Shown here: piece by piece, positions 43,020 to 51,974 of the stretch
Numbering within the stretch: the first letter of the stretch is position 1
Layout of the letters: every line of letters starts with the position of its first letter
Assembly: GCA_036382855.1 (NCBI GenBank)
Contig: DASVPO010000006.1
Location: 310,001 to 374,000 of the forward strand
Source: DASVTR01 sp036382855
GTDB taxonomy: Bacteria > Acidobacteriota > Blastocatellia > Pyrinomonadales > Pyrinomonadaceae
Reading direction: 5' to 3'
Length of the DNA stretch: 64,000 bases
The notes under the pieces: model-generated
What the model saw: only the letters and a program-made list of their open reading frames with translations
Databases searched by the model: none
Told to the model about the DNA's origin: nothing
Made by a program: the position numbers and the translations under genes

Positions 43020-43736
43020 ATGCAAGAGCCACAGGCGCGCACTCTCGTCATCAAACGAACCCGCGATGAGGGACGAGAGATACGCTCGTTCGATATGCTG
43101 CCGGAAGAAGCCAGCGACAGCGAGCAAGGCAGCGTCGCTTTTCTGCCCGGGCAGGTGGCCGTGCTGCGCGCAGGAGGAGGCGAGGAAGCCGCATCGTCAT
43201 ACTTCGCTTTCGCCAGCGCGCCCGAAGATGAAGAGTTGGAGTTTCTGGTCAAACGTGGCGGTGGTGCTGCGGCTGCTCTCTTCGAGATGAAGGAGGGCGA
43301 CCGCGTTGAGTTGTTACAGATCGTCGGCCGAGGCTTTCCCCTGAGCGAGCACAAAGGCAAGGATCTGGTTTTTGTGGCGATGGGGACGGGCGTTGCGCCG
43401 CTGCGTTCGGCCCTCCGCCACGTGCTGAAACATAAACAGGATTACGGCCAACTCGTCGTCCTCTACGGCGCACGCACGCCCTTCGATTTCTGTTATCAGG
43501 ACGAAACGGAAGGATGGGAAGCTGCGGGCGTCGAACTGCGACAGGTCATCTCGCGCCCTGACGGGCACGACTGGTCAGGCCCGACCGGCTACGTCCAATC
43601 GCTGCTCGACCACATCGTTCCAGACCTTCCCAACCCGGTCGCTCTCATCTGCGGCTCACGCGAAATGATAGGACAGACACGCGACCGCCTGCTTCAAATG
43701 GGCTTCGCGCCCGGAACGATTTTGACCAACTACTGA
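43020..43736 (+). CDS. FAD/NAD-binding ferredoxin reductase-like protein
   Basis: A 238-residue flavoprotein of the ferredoxin-NADP reductase superfamily. An FAD beta-barrel (FLPGQVAVLR and SYFAFASAPED, about 42-75) is followed by a nucleotide-binding domain (FVAMGTGVAPLRSALRHVL near 120, LYGARTPFDFCYQDE near 148, ALICGSREM near 210). The form resembles dihydroorotate dehydrogenase electron-transfer subunits and short flavohemoprotein reductases, but the cysteine cluster of PyrK is absent. It follows fadD by 48 nt, so co-expression with fatty-acid activation is possible. The partner is unknown. Confidence 0.82.
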   Translation: MQEPQARTLVIKRTRDEGREIRSFDMLPEEASDSEQGSVAFLPGQVAVLRAGGGEEAASSYFAFASAPEDEELEFLVKRGGGAAAALFEMKEGDRVELLQIVGRGFPLSEHKGKDLVFVAMGTGVAPLRSALRHVLKHKQDYGQLVVLYGARTPFDFCYQDETEGWEAAGVELRQVISRPDGHDWSGPTGYVQSLLDHIVPDLPNPVALICGSREMIGQTRDRLLQMGFAPGTILTNY

Positions 43737-44048
43737 TCGCCTATCATTCGCAGCCAGTAGCCAACTATCCACCTCCGGCTAAAATTTAGACTCGTGGATT
43801 TCCGCATGTTCCGGCAGGAAACATCTCGCCTGATTAGGTAATATTGCGGAGCGCGCGCCGCAGACGCTCGATTCCAGCCCGTTTGTGAATCGTCCTCTCT
43901 GGTGTTTGTTGGAACGGTTCGCTGTTATTCTGCAACTTACAAGAATTGCTCCGGCAATTAAGTAGAATTTGGTGGGGCATATATGAGAAAAAGGATTGAT
44001 TTGGGGTTGTGGTAAAATGGGTTGGAGCAAACAGGGAAGGGTTGGTGG
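43737..44048. other. Intergenic region without assigned feature
   Basis: Between the reductase and the membrane metal-binding protein gene. No gene or terminator was recognised. AT content rises toward 43930-44020, where the promoter of the downstream gene should lie, but no good -35/-10 pair was found. Confidence 0.45.
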
Positions 44049-44576
44049 ATGCCTTCAGGAAAAACTCACGACGCGATTACGTTTATTCTGGCTGCGCCGA
44101 CATTTCTGGCAGCGTGGGGCTTGACGGGCAGCGTGGCGCTCGCCGTGCTGGCGACCGCCGCGATGCTCTTTGGCGGGCTGATGTTTGGGCCTGACCTTGA
44201 TATTCAATCGCGCCAGTACACGCGCTGGGGAGTCTTCCGCTTTCTATGGCTGCCGTACAAGATGATGTTTCGTCACCGTTCAAGATGGTCGCACGGCATT
44301 ATCTTCGGCACGCTGATTCGCGTCGTCTATTTTGCAGTAGTGCTCTCGCTGATTGTGACGGCGGCAATCTATTTACGCGCGATGCTGACGGGCGGCGTTG
44401 TGCCGGGCTTCGAAGAGTTTGCGCGAGCGTGGGGCGCGATTGAGGGAAACGTGCGCGCCGGTGTCGGGCGTCATGCTGTCTGGGCTTTGCTGGCGGGACT
44501 GTGGTGGGGCGCTGCGAGCCACACGCTGACGGATGTCGCGTGGTCCGTGCTGCGCAAGAGTTCGGAGATTTTTTAA
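44049..44576 (+). CDS. DUF2227 membrane-bound metal-binding protein
   Basis: With the ATG at 44049 it has 175 residues. It begins MPSGKTHDAITF and has FGPDLDIQSRQYTRWG near 50 and FRHRSRWSHG near 80, the His/Asp signature of DUF2227 proteins common in cyanobacteria and deep-branching bacteria. A final ASHTLTDV near 160 adds another conserved His/Asp. Three or four membrane segments separate these motifs. It may be a metal-dependent membrane hydrolase, since the motif resembles the YdjM/LexA-regulated hydrolase group. No function is established. Confidence 0.75.
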   Translation: MPSGKTHDAITFILAAPTFLAAWGLTGSVALAVLATAAMLFGGLMFGPDLDIQSRQYTRWGVFRFLWLPYKMMFRHRSRWSHGIIFGTLIRVVYFAVVLSLIVTAAIYLRAMLTGGVVPGFEEFARAWGAIEGNVRAGVGRHAVWALLAGLWWGAASHTLTDVAWSVLRKSSEIF

Positions 44577-44604
44577 CGCTGGCAGGGTGCGATAAGAACA
44601 CGAA

Positions 44605-44655
44605 AGGCCGTCAGACGTTGCGTTGATGAAGAGCAACATCTGCGGCCTCTCTTGT
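44605..44655 (+). terminator. Terminator-like hairpin after the DUF2227 gene
   Basis: AGGCCGTCAGACGTTGC and GCAACATCTGCGGCCT pair with small mismatches around an 11-nt loop, followed by CTCTTGTTT. It lies 29 nt after the stop codon, between convergent genes. Confidence 0.6.
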
Positions 44656-44688
44656 TTCTGTCCGCGCGACGACTATGCTGTCAGGGCG

Positions 44689-44973
44689 TCAGGCGCGTTT
44701 CCTGCCGACGAGGAGATGATAAATCGCCAGCAGGATGATTGCGCCGAGAACGGCGAAAGCGAGTCCTGCGAAAAATCGTCCCTCGAACAAAGGTTCGCCT
44801 TCACCGCCGCCCATTCCGAGCGCGCGCGCGATAAAGCCTCCCAGAATCGCGCCCGCGATTCCGATTAACATCGTCACGATACAGCCGCCCGGGTCGCGGC
44901 CCGGCGTCAGAAGTTTAGCAATTGCGCCCGCGATTAATCCGAAGATTAACCATGTGATTAAATGTTTAGGCAT
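44689..44973 (-). CDS. GlsB/YeaQ/YmgE family stress-response membrane protein
   Basis: With the ATG at 44973 (GGGAGAGGG upstream) it has 94 residues and three membrane helices. The pattern LITWLIFGLIAGAIAKLLTP then PGGCIVTMLIGIAGAILGGF is that of GlsB/YeaQ proteins (transglycosylase-associated family), induced by stress and of uncertain role. The acidic loop GGGEGEPLFEGRF precedes the third helix. The frame is open to 45030. Confidence 0.87.
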   Translation of the reverse strand: MPKHLITWLIFGLIAGAIAKLLTPGRDPGGCIVTMLIGIAGAILGGFIARALGMGGGEGEPLFEGRFFAGLAFAVLGAIILLAIYHLLVGRKRA

Positions 44974-45179
44974 CGCATTCCCTCTCCCGTGTGAGCGCGC
45001 CGGAAAGTTCTTGCGCGCGGTGTTTGTCAAATGAATGCTCGTCTCGGCTCTAACAACATTTTGCAGAGAAAAGCGAGCGCCTTGAAAACGAATCCGGGCC
45101 TTCGTTTCCGTATCAGACCAGTCAAAGGGAAATCAGTAACGCGAATTCTACGAAGGCGCGGGATGCGTGTCAATTTATT

Positions 45180-46394
45180 TCATGTTCCGCTGCGTGTGGA
45201 GAGCAGGCGGAAGGCCTGTCTGCGGACGGCTTCGGAGACGTTGCGGTTCTGCGTGAGCTGTTGCAGGTCTTTGGTGCGTATGCGCGGGAGGATGTTGATG
45301 GCAGTGGCGATGGGCGTGCGCGGATTGCGCGAAAGGTTGTGAATAATCGTATAGGAGCGTGCCCACGCGCGATTCAGAGAGATAAGGCGCAGCACTTCAT
45401 CCGAAACGGTTCGCATCGCCGCGACGGCCTCGACCTCGTTTTCCGTAATACGCGGATTATGTATGACGGCGGAAGCGACCACCTTGTTTGAATCTCGAAT
45501 CAGAATCGCACGCGCCTCGCGGTCGCCCTTCATGCCGAGCTTGACCCTATCCTTGACCGTCATCAACATAATACGGCGAATCAGCGCGACGCGCTCCGGC
45601 GGCAAATCTTTATTTTCGGATTGAGTCTCATTGATGATGCGTTCGGCGTTGGCCGCGCGCTGCGCTTCCGTTTCCTCGAAAAATTCCTCGAAACGTTCGA
45701 GGCCCAGCCATGAATCGTCTATGTCGTCATCCGCGACTTCGATGTGCGAGGCGATGAGCCATGCGTCTTCGGCGCTGAAGGTCTCGTCTGCGGCGAGCGT
45801 TTCGGACGCTTCTAGAAACTCGGCGGCGGCGGGCAGACCGCGTGCGCGAAGTTCTTCAGCAATCTGTTGTGAGCCGCGTTCCTTCTCGAAGAATTCGCGG
45901 CGCGTTTCGCGCGCACGCCGCTCGGCTTCCGGCGTGCGTTGAGGATTGCCGATGATGGCATCAATGATGGCAGGAGCGCGTATGAGCCGCTGCTGGTTGA
46001 TAGAGATCAACTCAAGCAGCGAGCCGTCGGCGGTCGCAGTCGCCAGCCGCACGATGCCTTCGTCAGGCGTATTGGGATTTAATGTGACGGCCTCGTGGAC
46101 TGCGCGGCCAGCCGTTTGACGCGCAGCCAAATAATTGAGCACGGAGGCCGGAGTCTCGTTCGAAGCGGCAACGCTCAACAGTGAATCGGGCTCTTGCGCT
46201 TCGAGCGTGGCCGTCGCAGCCGTGGCAATCTCCGCTTCACCGACCTCACTCAAAGCCACAAGGACTTCCAGCAAGTCCACCTGCGGCAGAGGCAGCAAGC
46301 CACGCGCCGCAGCCATCCGCGCCTGCTGCGGCGCAGAGCCGGAGACGATGGCCTGAACGACCGGGTTGGTGGATGTGATGTTTGGTGTTGTCAA
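45180..46394 (-). CDS. Conserved protein with HEAT-like/LRV-type helical repeats
   Basis: A 404-residue soluble protein, TTG start, with no signal peptide. The sequence is built of short helical pairs: SNETPASVLNYLAARQTAG, LNPNTPDEGIVRLATA, IHNPRITENEVEAVAAMRTV, LSRNPRTPIATAINILPRI. The NP..T....L...A pattern is like leucine-rich repeat variant or HEAT-type scaffolds. An acidic middle (near 205-260) interrupts them. The C-terminal half (VKLGMKGDREARAILIRD) looks like proteins seen in myxobacteria and acidobacteria, so it is conserved but uncharacterised. It lies downstream of secA on the same strand. Confidence 0.7.
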   Translation of the reverse strand: MTTPNITSTNPVVQAIVSGSAPQQARMAAARGLLPLPQVDLLEVLVALSEVGEAEIATAATATLEAQEPDSLLSVAASNETPASVLNYLAARQTAGRAVHEAVTLNPNTPDEGIVRLATATADGSLLELISINQQRLIRAPAIIDAIIGNPQRTPEAERRARETRREFFEKERGSQQIAEELRARGLPAAAEFLEASETLAADETFSAEDAWLIASHIEVADDDIDDSWLGLERFEEFFEETEAQRAANAERIINETQSENKDLPPERVALIRRIMLMTVKDRVKLGMKGDREARAILIRDSNKVVASAVIHNPRITENEVEAVAAMRTVSDEVLRLISLNRAWARSYTIIHNLSRNPRTPIATAINILPRIRTKDLQQLTQNRNVSEAVRRQAFRLLSTRSGT

Positions 46395-46466
46395 TGAAGA
46401 GGCTTAATAATGTTAAAGCTACGTTTGACCTGCCTTGATGCCATGCGAAGAGATGGCCGGAGCATT

Positions 46467-46502
46467 AATGCGAGGAGCATGAGATGTCACGCTCCTCGCA
46501 TT
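46467..46502. terminator. Perfect hairpin after secA
   Basis: AATGCGAGGAGC and GCTCCTCGCATT form a perfect 12-bp stem with a 12-nt loop. It lies 12 nt beyond the secA stop codon. There is no U-tract, so termination would need help from Rho, or the hairpin may protect the 3' end. Confidence 0.65.
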
Positions 46503-46514
46503 AGCCAACGGCTT

Positions 46515-49274
46515 TTACGCGCCGCAGCACTTCTTGTATTTCTTGCCGGAGCCGCAAGGGCAAGGCTTGTTGGGCCCAACCTTGGGCTGGTCGCGCGTGA
46601 TGGTCTTTACCTTTCCGGCTTCTTCGCCGGCGGCGGCTGCCGATTGATTCGGGCCTGTGAAGGTCAAGCTGGTCGCACGACGCGGAGGACGACGCTGCTG
46701 CAACTGTTCGGGCGCTTGTTCGGAAACGACCTGTAGATTGAAGAGCGAACGGATCGTGTGCTGGTCAATGCGGTCGAGCATCTCCTGAAACAGATCGAAG
46801 GATTGCTTCTTGTATTCGACGAGCGGGTCTTTCTGCCCGTAGCCGACAAGCCCTATGCCCTGCTTCAAGTGGTCAATCGAGAGCAGGTGGTCTTTCCACT
46901 GCGCATCAATGATGTTGAGCATGATGATGCGCTCATAAGTACGCATCGCTTCGACGCCGATTTGCTGTTCCTTCTCCGCATACTTGTTTTTCAGCTTCTC
47001 CCAGACAGCCTTCTCGATGGCTTCCGAACCCCACTCCTCGAAATTGATGCCTTCGGCGTCAACATCAAAATCATAGATGGAGTTTAACTGCACAGCGTAG
47101 TTCTCGATGTCCCAATCGTCGGGCGAGACATCCGGGTTTAAGTATTGCTTCGTTAAGTCCGCAAGCAGGTCGCGCGCGACGCCGGTTTCTCCAAGGAGAT
47201 ATTCGCGCTGGTCCGGCTCTTCCAGAAGTTGACGGCGCAGCCCGTAGATCGTCTCGCGCTGCTTGTTCATCACGTCGTCGTATTCAAGCAGGTGTTTGCG
47301 CGATTCGAAGTTGCGGCCTTCGACTGACTTCTGCGCGCCCTCTATGCGTTTGGAGACCATCTTCGACTCGATGGCGACGCCCTTCTCCATGCCGAGGCGT
47401 TCCATCAGCGCGCGCACCTTGTCGCCCGCGAAGATACGCATCAAATCGTCTTCCAAGGAGAGGAAGAAACGGCTTGAGCCTGGGTCGCCCTGACGGCCGG
47501 CGCGACCGCGTAGCTGGTTATCAATGCGGCGGGATTCGTGGCGCTCCGTGCCGATGATGTGCAGTCCGCCAGCCGCGACCACTTCCTTGTGTTCCGCTTC
47601 GACAATCTGCTTGGCTTCGGCGACCGCTTCTTCCCACTGCTCGTCCGTCACGTCGTCCGGGTCAATCTCCTGCCGCTTGAGTGCCTCGCGGGCGAGGAAT
47701 TCGGGATTGCCGCCGAGAAGAATGTCCGTACCGCGACCGGCCATGTTGGTAGCGATGGTGACAGCGCCCTTGCGTCCGGCCTGCGCGACAATCTCCGCTT
47801 CGCGCTCGTGGTATTTGGCGTTCAGGACGTTGTGCGGAATACCCTCTTTCTGTAGTTTACGCGAAATCAGTTCGGAGTTTTCCACGGAGACTGTGCCGAC
47901 CAGCACGGGCTGGCCCTTCTCGTGACACTCTTTAATCTCTTCGACAACGGCGTCCCATTTTTCCGGCAACGTGCGGTAGATGGTGTCCGAAGCATCCTCG
48001 CGCACCATAGGCATGTTGGTCGGAATAACGACGACATCCAGCTTGTATGTGGAATGAAACTCTGCGGCTTCAGTTTCGGCCGTGCCGGTCATGCCGGAAA
48101 GTTTTTCGTAAAGACGGAAGTAGTTTTGCAGCGTGATGGTGGCGAGCGTCTGATTCTCTTTCTCAATCTTGACGCCCTCTTTGGCTTCGACGGCCTGATG
48201 CAGCCCGTCGGACCAGCGGCGTCCCTTCATCAAGCGTCCTGTGAAATCGTCAACGATGATGACTTCGCCCTCCTGCACGACGTACTGATGGTCGAGCTTG
48301 TAGAGCGTGTGTGCCTTCAAAGCCTGCTCGACGCAATGCAGCATCTCCATGTTTGAAGGGTCGTAGAGGTTGCCAACGCCGAGCAGGCGTTCGGCCTTGT
48401 CAACGCCGTCTTCGGTGAGAACGGCCGTGTGCTGTTTCTCGTCAACTAGATAGTCGCCCGTCTTCTTGCCGTCAATCTCCTCGCCCTTCCTGAGTTGAGG
48501 GATGATGGCGTCGGCCTTGTAATACTTGTCTGTCGCTTCGTCGGACGCGCCGGAGATGATGAGGGGCGTTCGCGCTTCGTCAATCAGGATGGAGTCAACC
48601 TCGTCAACGATGGCGAAGTAGTGGCCGCGCTGGACGCAGGTTGCAAGGTCAAACTTCATATTGTCGCGCAGGTAATCGAAGCCAAACTCGTTGTTCGTAC
48701 CGTAGGTGATGTCTGCTGCGTAGGCGGCCTGGCGCTCGAAGTCGTCCATGTCGTTCTGTATGCAGCCGACTTCGAGGCCGAGGAAGCGGTGAATCTGTCC
48801 CATCCATTCGGCGTCGCGCGAGGCCAGATAATCGTTGACGGTGACGACGTGAACGCCGCGTCCCGTCAGCGCGTTGAGATAAGCGGGAAGCGTGGCGACG
48901 AGCGTCTTACCTTCACCCGTTCGCATCTCAGCAATCTTGCCCTGATGTAGTACGAGTCCGCCGATAAGCTGCACGTCGAAGTGGCGCATGCCGGTGGAGC
49001 GCAGACTCGCTTCGCGAACGGTCGCAAACGCTTCCGGCATCAATTCGTCAAGAATGGCCTGCTCTTTGCGCTTGCGGTCTTCCTTGTCGCGCGCATCCGC
49101 GACGGCGCGTGCGACGCGCTCCTTAAACTCTGCGGTGCGTGCGCGAAGCTCCGCATCCGAGAGTTTTTTAATGGCCGGCTCAAGGTCGTTGACGCGCGCG
49201 ACGACGGGTTGAATGGTCTTGAGATAACGCTGGTTGCTGCTACCGAAAACTTTGGTCAAAAACTTATCAATCAT
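46515..49274 (-). CDS. secA: Protein translocase ATPase SecA
   Basis: Motor of the Sec pathway. The 919-residue protein is full length. Walker A is MRTGEGKTL near 120, and FGFDYLRDNM, VDEVDSILIDEARTPLIISG (motif II region), NMAGRGTDI and GRAGRQGDPGSS (motif VI) are all present. The C terminus carries the SEC-C zinc tail PCPCGSGKKYKKCCGA, which binds SecB or ribosome. The Pro/Ala-rich linker before it is typical. It is followed by a perfect hairpin. Confidence 0.97.
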   Translation of the reverse strand: MIDKFLTKVFGSSNQRYLKTIQPVVARVNDLEPAIKKLSDAELRARTAEFKERVARAVADARDKEDRKRKEQAILDELMPEAFATVREASLRSTGMRHFDVQLIGGLVLHQGKIAEMRTGEGKTLVATLPAYLNALTGRGVHVVTVNDYLASRDAEWMGQIHRFLGLEVGCIQNDMDDFERQAAYAADITYGTNNEFGFDYLRDNMKFDLATCVQRGHYFAIVDEVDSILIDEARTPLIISGASDEATDKYYKADAIIPQLRKGEEIDGKKTGDYLVDEKQHTAVLTEDGVDKAERLLGVGNLYDPSNMEMLHCVEQALKAHTLYKLDHQYVVQEGEVIIVDDFTGRLMKGRRWSDGLHQAVEAKEGVKIEKENQTLATITLQNYFRLYEKLSGMTGTAETEAAEFHSTYKLDVVVIPTNMPMVREDASDTIYRTLPEKWDAVVEEIKECHEKGQPVLVGTVSVENSELISRKLQKEGIPHNVLNAKYHEREAEIVAQAGRKGAVTIATNMAGRGTDILLGGNPEFLAREALKRQEIDPDDVTDEQWEEAVAEAKQIVEAEHKEVVAAGGLHIIGTERHESRRIDNQLRGRAGRQGDPGSSRFFLSLEDDLMRIFAGDKVRALMERLGMEKGVAIESKMVSKRIEGAQKSVEGRNFESRKHLLEYDDVMNKQRETIYGLRRQLLEEPDQREYLLGETGVARDLLADLTKQYLNPDVSPDDWDIENYAVQLNSIYDFDVDAEGINFEEWGSEAIEKAVWEKLKNKYAEKEQQIGVEAMRTYERIIMLNIIDAQWKDHLLSIDHLKQGIGLVGYGQKDPLVEYKKQSFDLFQEMLDRIDQHTIRSLFNLQVVSEQAPEQLQQRRPPRRATSLTFTGPNQSAAAAGEEAGKVKTITRDQPKVGPNKPCPCGSGKKYKKCCGA

Positions 49275-49421
49275 GGCTTTTAATCCTAAAGAGAAAGCGA
49301 ACCACTACGGGTTCAGACACCCATTCCGATGCGCTTGGAGCGCAACGTGCGATTGTAATTGAGCGAAAGAGTGGGTGGCAAGCGAGTCGCTTGGTAGCGT
49401 CTCGCAGAAGCCCGCCGGGTG

Positions 49422-49739
49422 TCAGCTTAAGGAAAGATATTTCGAGAGCAGTGCGCAAAAAAGTGCGCGCGGCATGGGGGATGCGGCGACGATTTTTTCG
49501 TCCTGAGAGGAAAGCCGGATGCTTTGAGAGTTAATTTGCTCAAGGGGTCGCTCAACCTGCGCTGTCGTTGGCTGAACGTGCAGCGTCGTGTTTGTGCTCT
49601 TCTTAAGCTGCGAGTGTGCGCCGACGACAGCCGACGACCTGAGCGCGAGCGCCTGCACGTCTGCCGCCAGCAGGCAGACGTAAACGCCCATCGCAGCCGC
49701 GAGCAGAGAAGAGATTGTAATGGCGCGAGACCTGAGCAT
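49422..49739 (-). CDS. Hypothetical small exported protein
   Basis: A 105-residue frame with a good N-terminal signal sequence (AITISSLLAAAMGVYVCLLAAD) and a polar remainder with no family resemblance. It lies between secA and the TonB-like gene, on the same strand, with no clear ribosome site. It may be real, given the signal peptide, but there is no homology evidence. Confidence 0.35.
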   Translation of the reverse strand: MLRSRAITISSLLAAAMGVYVCLLAADVQALALRSSAVVGAHSQLKKSTNTTLHVQPTTAQVERPLEQINSQSIRLSSQDEKIVAASPMPRALFCALLSKYLSLS

Positions 49740-49799
49740 CTGATGTCGGTTAAGCGAAAATCAAGCCGTCGTTATCATACGGCGACGAGGCTTGAAATC

Positions 49800-50819
49800 T
49801 CAACTTGCCGGAAGACCTTTCTTGAGGGCTGCGGTCGCGTCTGCGCGCGACATGGAAAAGTTGACGATAATCTGACGACCGCTTGATGTAACATTGGTGC
49901 TGCGATAATAAACTGCTTCGTCTCGCTGCTCCTGGCTGGCCTTCCTCACCAGAGTGTTGAACCCGAATGACATGACCGAAGCCAGCGCCGTTGATTCAAC
50001 TTCGGTCGAAGCGCTCACCGAAACGTTGGCCTCGTTTGCTTTGACACGCATCGTGAGATGCTTCGTGTCTTTGAGAAAAACGAGCGCGCGGCTATCGCTT
50101 AGAGCCGCAACAAAATCCAGCGCCGCATTGACGAGCTTCGGGTCGCCCTTAATAAGCCTCGGCTTAATGTTTGTCAACGTGCCGTCCGGCCTGCGGTCGG
50201 CGTTGATGACCATCTCAATCGTGCCGTCAAGGTTAAGCTGGCCGTCGTCCTTCAGCTTCTTATATTTCGCAAGGAGGTCTTTGAAGGGACGCGAGTTGAT
50301 TCTCGGCGGCCGGGCAATGTTGGCCGCACGCGCTATCTCGTCCAACTCTTTTTCATTCTTCTCTTCTTCTGTCAGCGGCTTATCGTTGCCCGCCGTCACA
50401 CCGTCCTGCGGCGTTGCTGCCGGAGAAGCCGAAGGCTCAGGCGAAGGGCTGGGCTTAGGCGTCGGAGTAGGTTTAGGTTTGGGCGTTGGCGTCGGTTTCG
50501 CCTCCGCGATAACCTGCGGTGCGGGCGGCTCCGGGCGCTTAAAATAGCCAGGCGGATAGTGCAGCTTGCCGTCGGGCGAAATGTTAATCAACTCGGCGCG
50601 GTCGCCGATGACGGTCGGGTCGTAGTCCTCGTCAACGTAGTCTGCGCCGGAGACCAAACCTGCAATGCTAAGCACCTCGCGAATGGCCGGGATGTAGACT
50701 GCCCCGGCGATTAAGGCCACATGCAGCACGAGCGAGAAGGCCGTTAGGCGTGCCAGTCGTCGCCAGCGCGGCGTACGGTTAACTTCAAAGTTTGTAAACA
50801 GTTCTGCCACTTTCTTCAC
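49800..50819 (-). CDS. TonB-like protein with proline-rich linker
   Basis: A 339-residue protein from a GTG start. One membrane helix (TAFSLVLHVALIAGAVYIPA, about 27-46) anchors it. A Pro/Lys/Thr repeat (PTPTPKPKPTPTPKPSPSPEP, about 110-130) and an acidic stretch follow, then a C-terminal domain (about 195-330; FKDLLAKYKKLKDDGQLNLD, GTIEMVINADRRPDGTLTNI) that resembles the TonB energy-transducer fold. It would span the periplasm. There is no ExbB/ExbD nearby, and it lacks the usual YP motif, so a TonB function is inference. Confidence 0.6.
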   Translation of the reverse strand: MKKVAELFTNFEVNRTPRWRRLARLTAFSLVLHVALIAGAVYIPAIREVLSIAGLVSGADYVDEDYDPTVIGDRAELINISPDGKLHYPPGYFKRPEPPAPQVIAEAKPTPTPKPKPTPTPKPSPSPEPSASPAATPQDGVTAGNDKPLTEEEKNEKELDEIARAANIARPPRINSRPFKDLLAKYKKLKDDGQLNLDGTIEMVINADRRPDGTLTNIKPRLIKGDPKLVNAALDFVAALSDSRALVFLKDTKHLTMRVKANEANVSVSASTEVESTALASVMSFGFNTLVRKASQEQRDEAVYYRSTNVTSSGRQIIVNFSMSRADATAALKKGLPAS

Positions 50820-50938
50820 CCCGGCGCGCTGCGGCCCTCAGAGGCCCAATGCGCCAGTTTGCTTAGACGCTTCTCGCGCCTTCGGCGTTGCGAGACCGGC
50901 GCGTAATAAGTTAGCACCGTTTGCCGGGCTTTTTCCAG

Positions 50939-51021
50939 CAGATGCGAGATGTCAACTGCCCCTCAGCGGCCACAGGCTTTCGTAGACATTTGTTCATACG
51001 GTATCTAACATCTGGCATCTG
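50939..51021. repeat. Inverted repeat, family B-like
   Basis: CAGATGCGAGATGT (50939-50952) pairs with ACATCTGGCATCTG (51008-51021) at 13 of 14 positions. The word CTGGCATC is shared with the repeats at 19111 and 58191. This copy lies between divergent genes, so it is not a 3' hairpin, unlike the others. Confidence 0.55.
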
Positions 51022-51047
51022 TTATCCGTCTTCTATAGAATGACGCT

Positions 51048-51974
51048 ATGCCGCGAAAAGATGTTAACAAGCAGCGACGAAAACATGCCGACGAAAACAA
51101 AAGGAGACGTGCGGAAGGCCGCCGTAAAGAGAATGAGCGCGCACTTTCGTCTGCGACTAAAGAGACGCAAACTCCCGCCTCGCCGCCGCCACGCCTAGCA
51201 GCCAGACCGCGCGAACTGCGCCGCCTCCTCGAAGGTATCGGCACGCCCCATCCAGCGCCCTTCAAGCCAGACCCTTTTCAACTCGAAGCCCTCGCCGCGC
51301 TCGAACACGAAGACGTGCTGGTGACAGCGCCCACCGGCAGCGGCAAGACCTGGATAGCGCGCGAGGAAATACGTCGCCTTCTAGACACGAATCGCCGCGC
51401 TTGGTACACCAGCCCGCTTAAGGCTCTAACGAATTCCAAGTATCAGGAGTTCATTGAAGAGTTTGGCCGGGAGCGCGTCGGCATCCTGACCGGCGACCGT
51501 AAAGAGAACGGAGACGCGCCGCTGATTGTCGGGACAACCGAAATCTACCGCAACCAGTTGTTCGATTCTCTGCGCAGCGGAACTAACATTCGCGCAGACC
51601 TCGTTGTCCTCGACGAAGCTCATTATCTGGCAGACGAAGAACGCGGCCACGTCTGGGAGGAAGCCATTATCCTCTCGCCGCCGCGCGTGCGACTGCTGCT
51701 GCTCTCCGCGACCATCGGCAACGCGGAAGAGTTTGCGTCATGGATTTCGGAGGTGCGCGGTGTGCCTTGCGGCGTCGTCTCGCGACCGGGCGCTCGCCCC
51801 GTCCCGCTGCGCGCAGCCTTTCTGCTGCCCGACGGGCAACTGCTGCCGCTGCTCAGTGAAACCGGGGGGCTTAATCCAGAGATTGCGCGCCTCGGTGAGA
51901 GAGAAAAACAGGAGCGGCGCGAACAACGCTCCGCCAGACCTTTCTGGAGAACAAGGAAGGGCCGCACGCGTTGA
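51048..51974 (+). CDS. Ski2-like DEAD/DEAH helicase, N-terminal part (frameshifted)
   Basis: Encodes the first RecA-like domain of a Ski2/Mtr4-type RNA or DNA helicase. Seen: Walker A TAPTGSGKTWIA near 95, the TSPLKAL motif, DEAH box VVLDEAHYL near 190, and LLLLSATIGNAEEF (motif III) near 223. The frame ends early at a TGA (51972-51974) after RPFWRTRKGRTR. The residues just before, in the other frame (FLENKEGPHALKLSMP), run on into the downstream gene. So this is half of one helicase of about 930 residues, separated by a one-base frameshift near 51935-51970. Confidence 0.88.
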   Translation: MPRKDVNKQRRKHADENKRRRAEGRRKENERALSSATKETQTPASPPPRLAARPRELRRLLEGIGTPHPAPFKPDPFQLEALAALEHEDVLVTAPTGSGKTWIAREEIRRLLDTNRRAWYTSPLKALTNSKYQEFIEEFGRERVGILTGDRKENGDAPLIVGTTEIYRNQLFDSLRSGTNIRADLVVLDEAHYLADEERGHVWEEAIILSPPRVRLLLLSATIGNAEEFASWISEVRGVPCGVVSRPGARPVPLRAAFLLPDGQLLPLLSETGGLNPEIARLGEREKQERREQRSARPFWRTRKGRTR

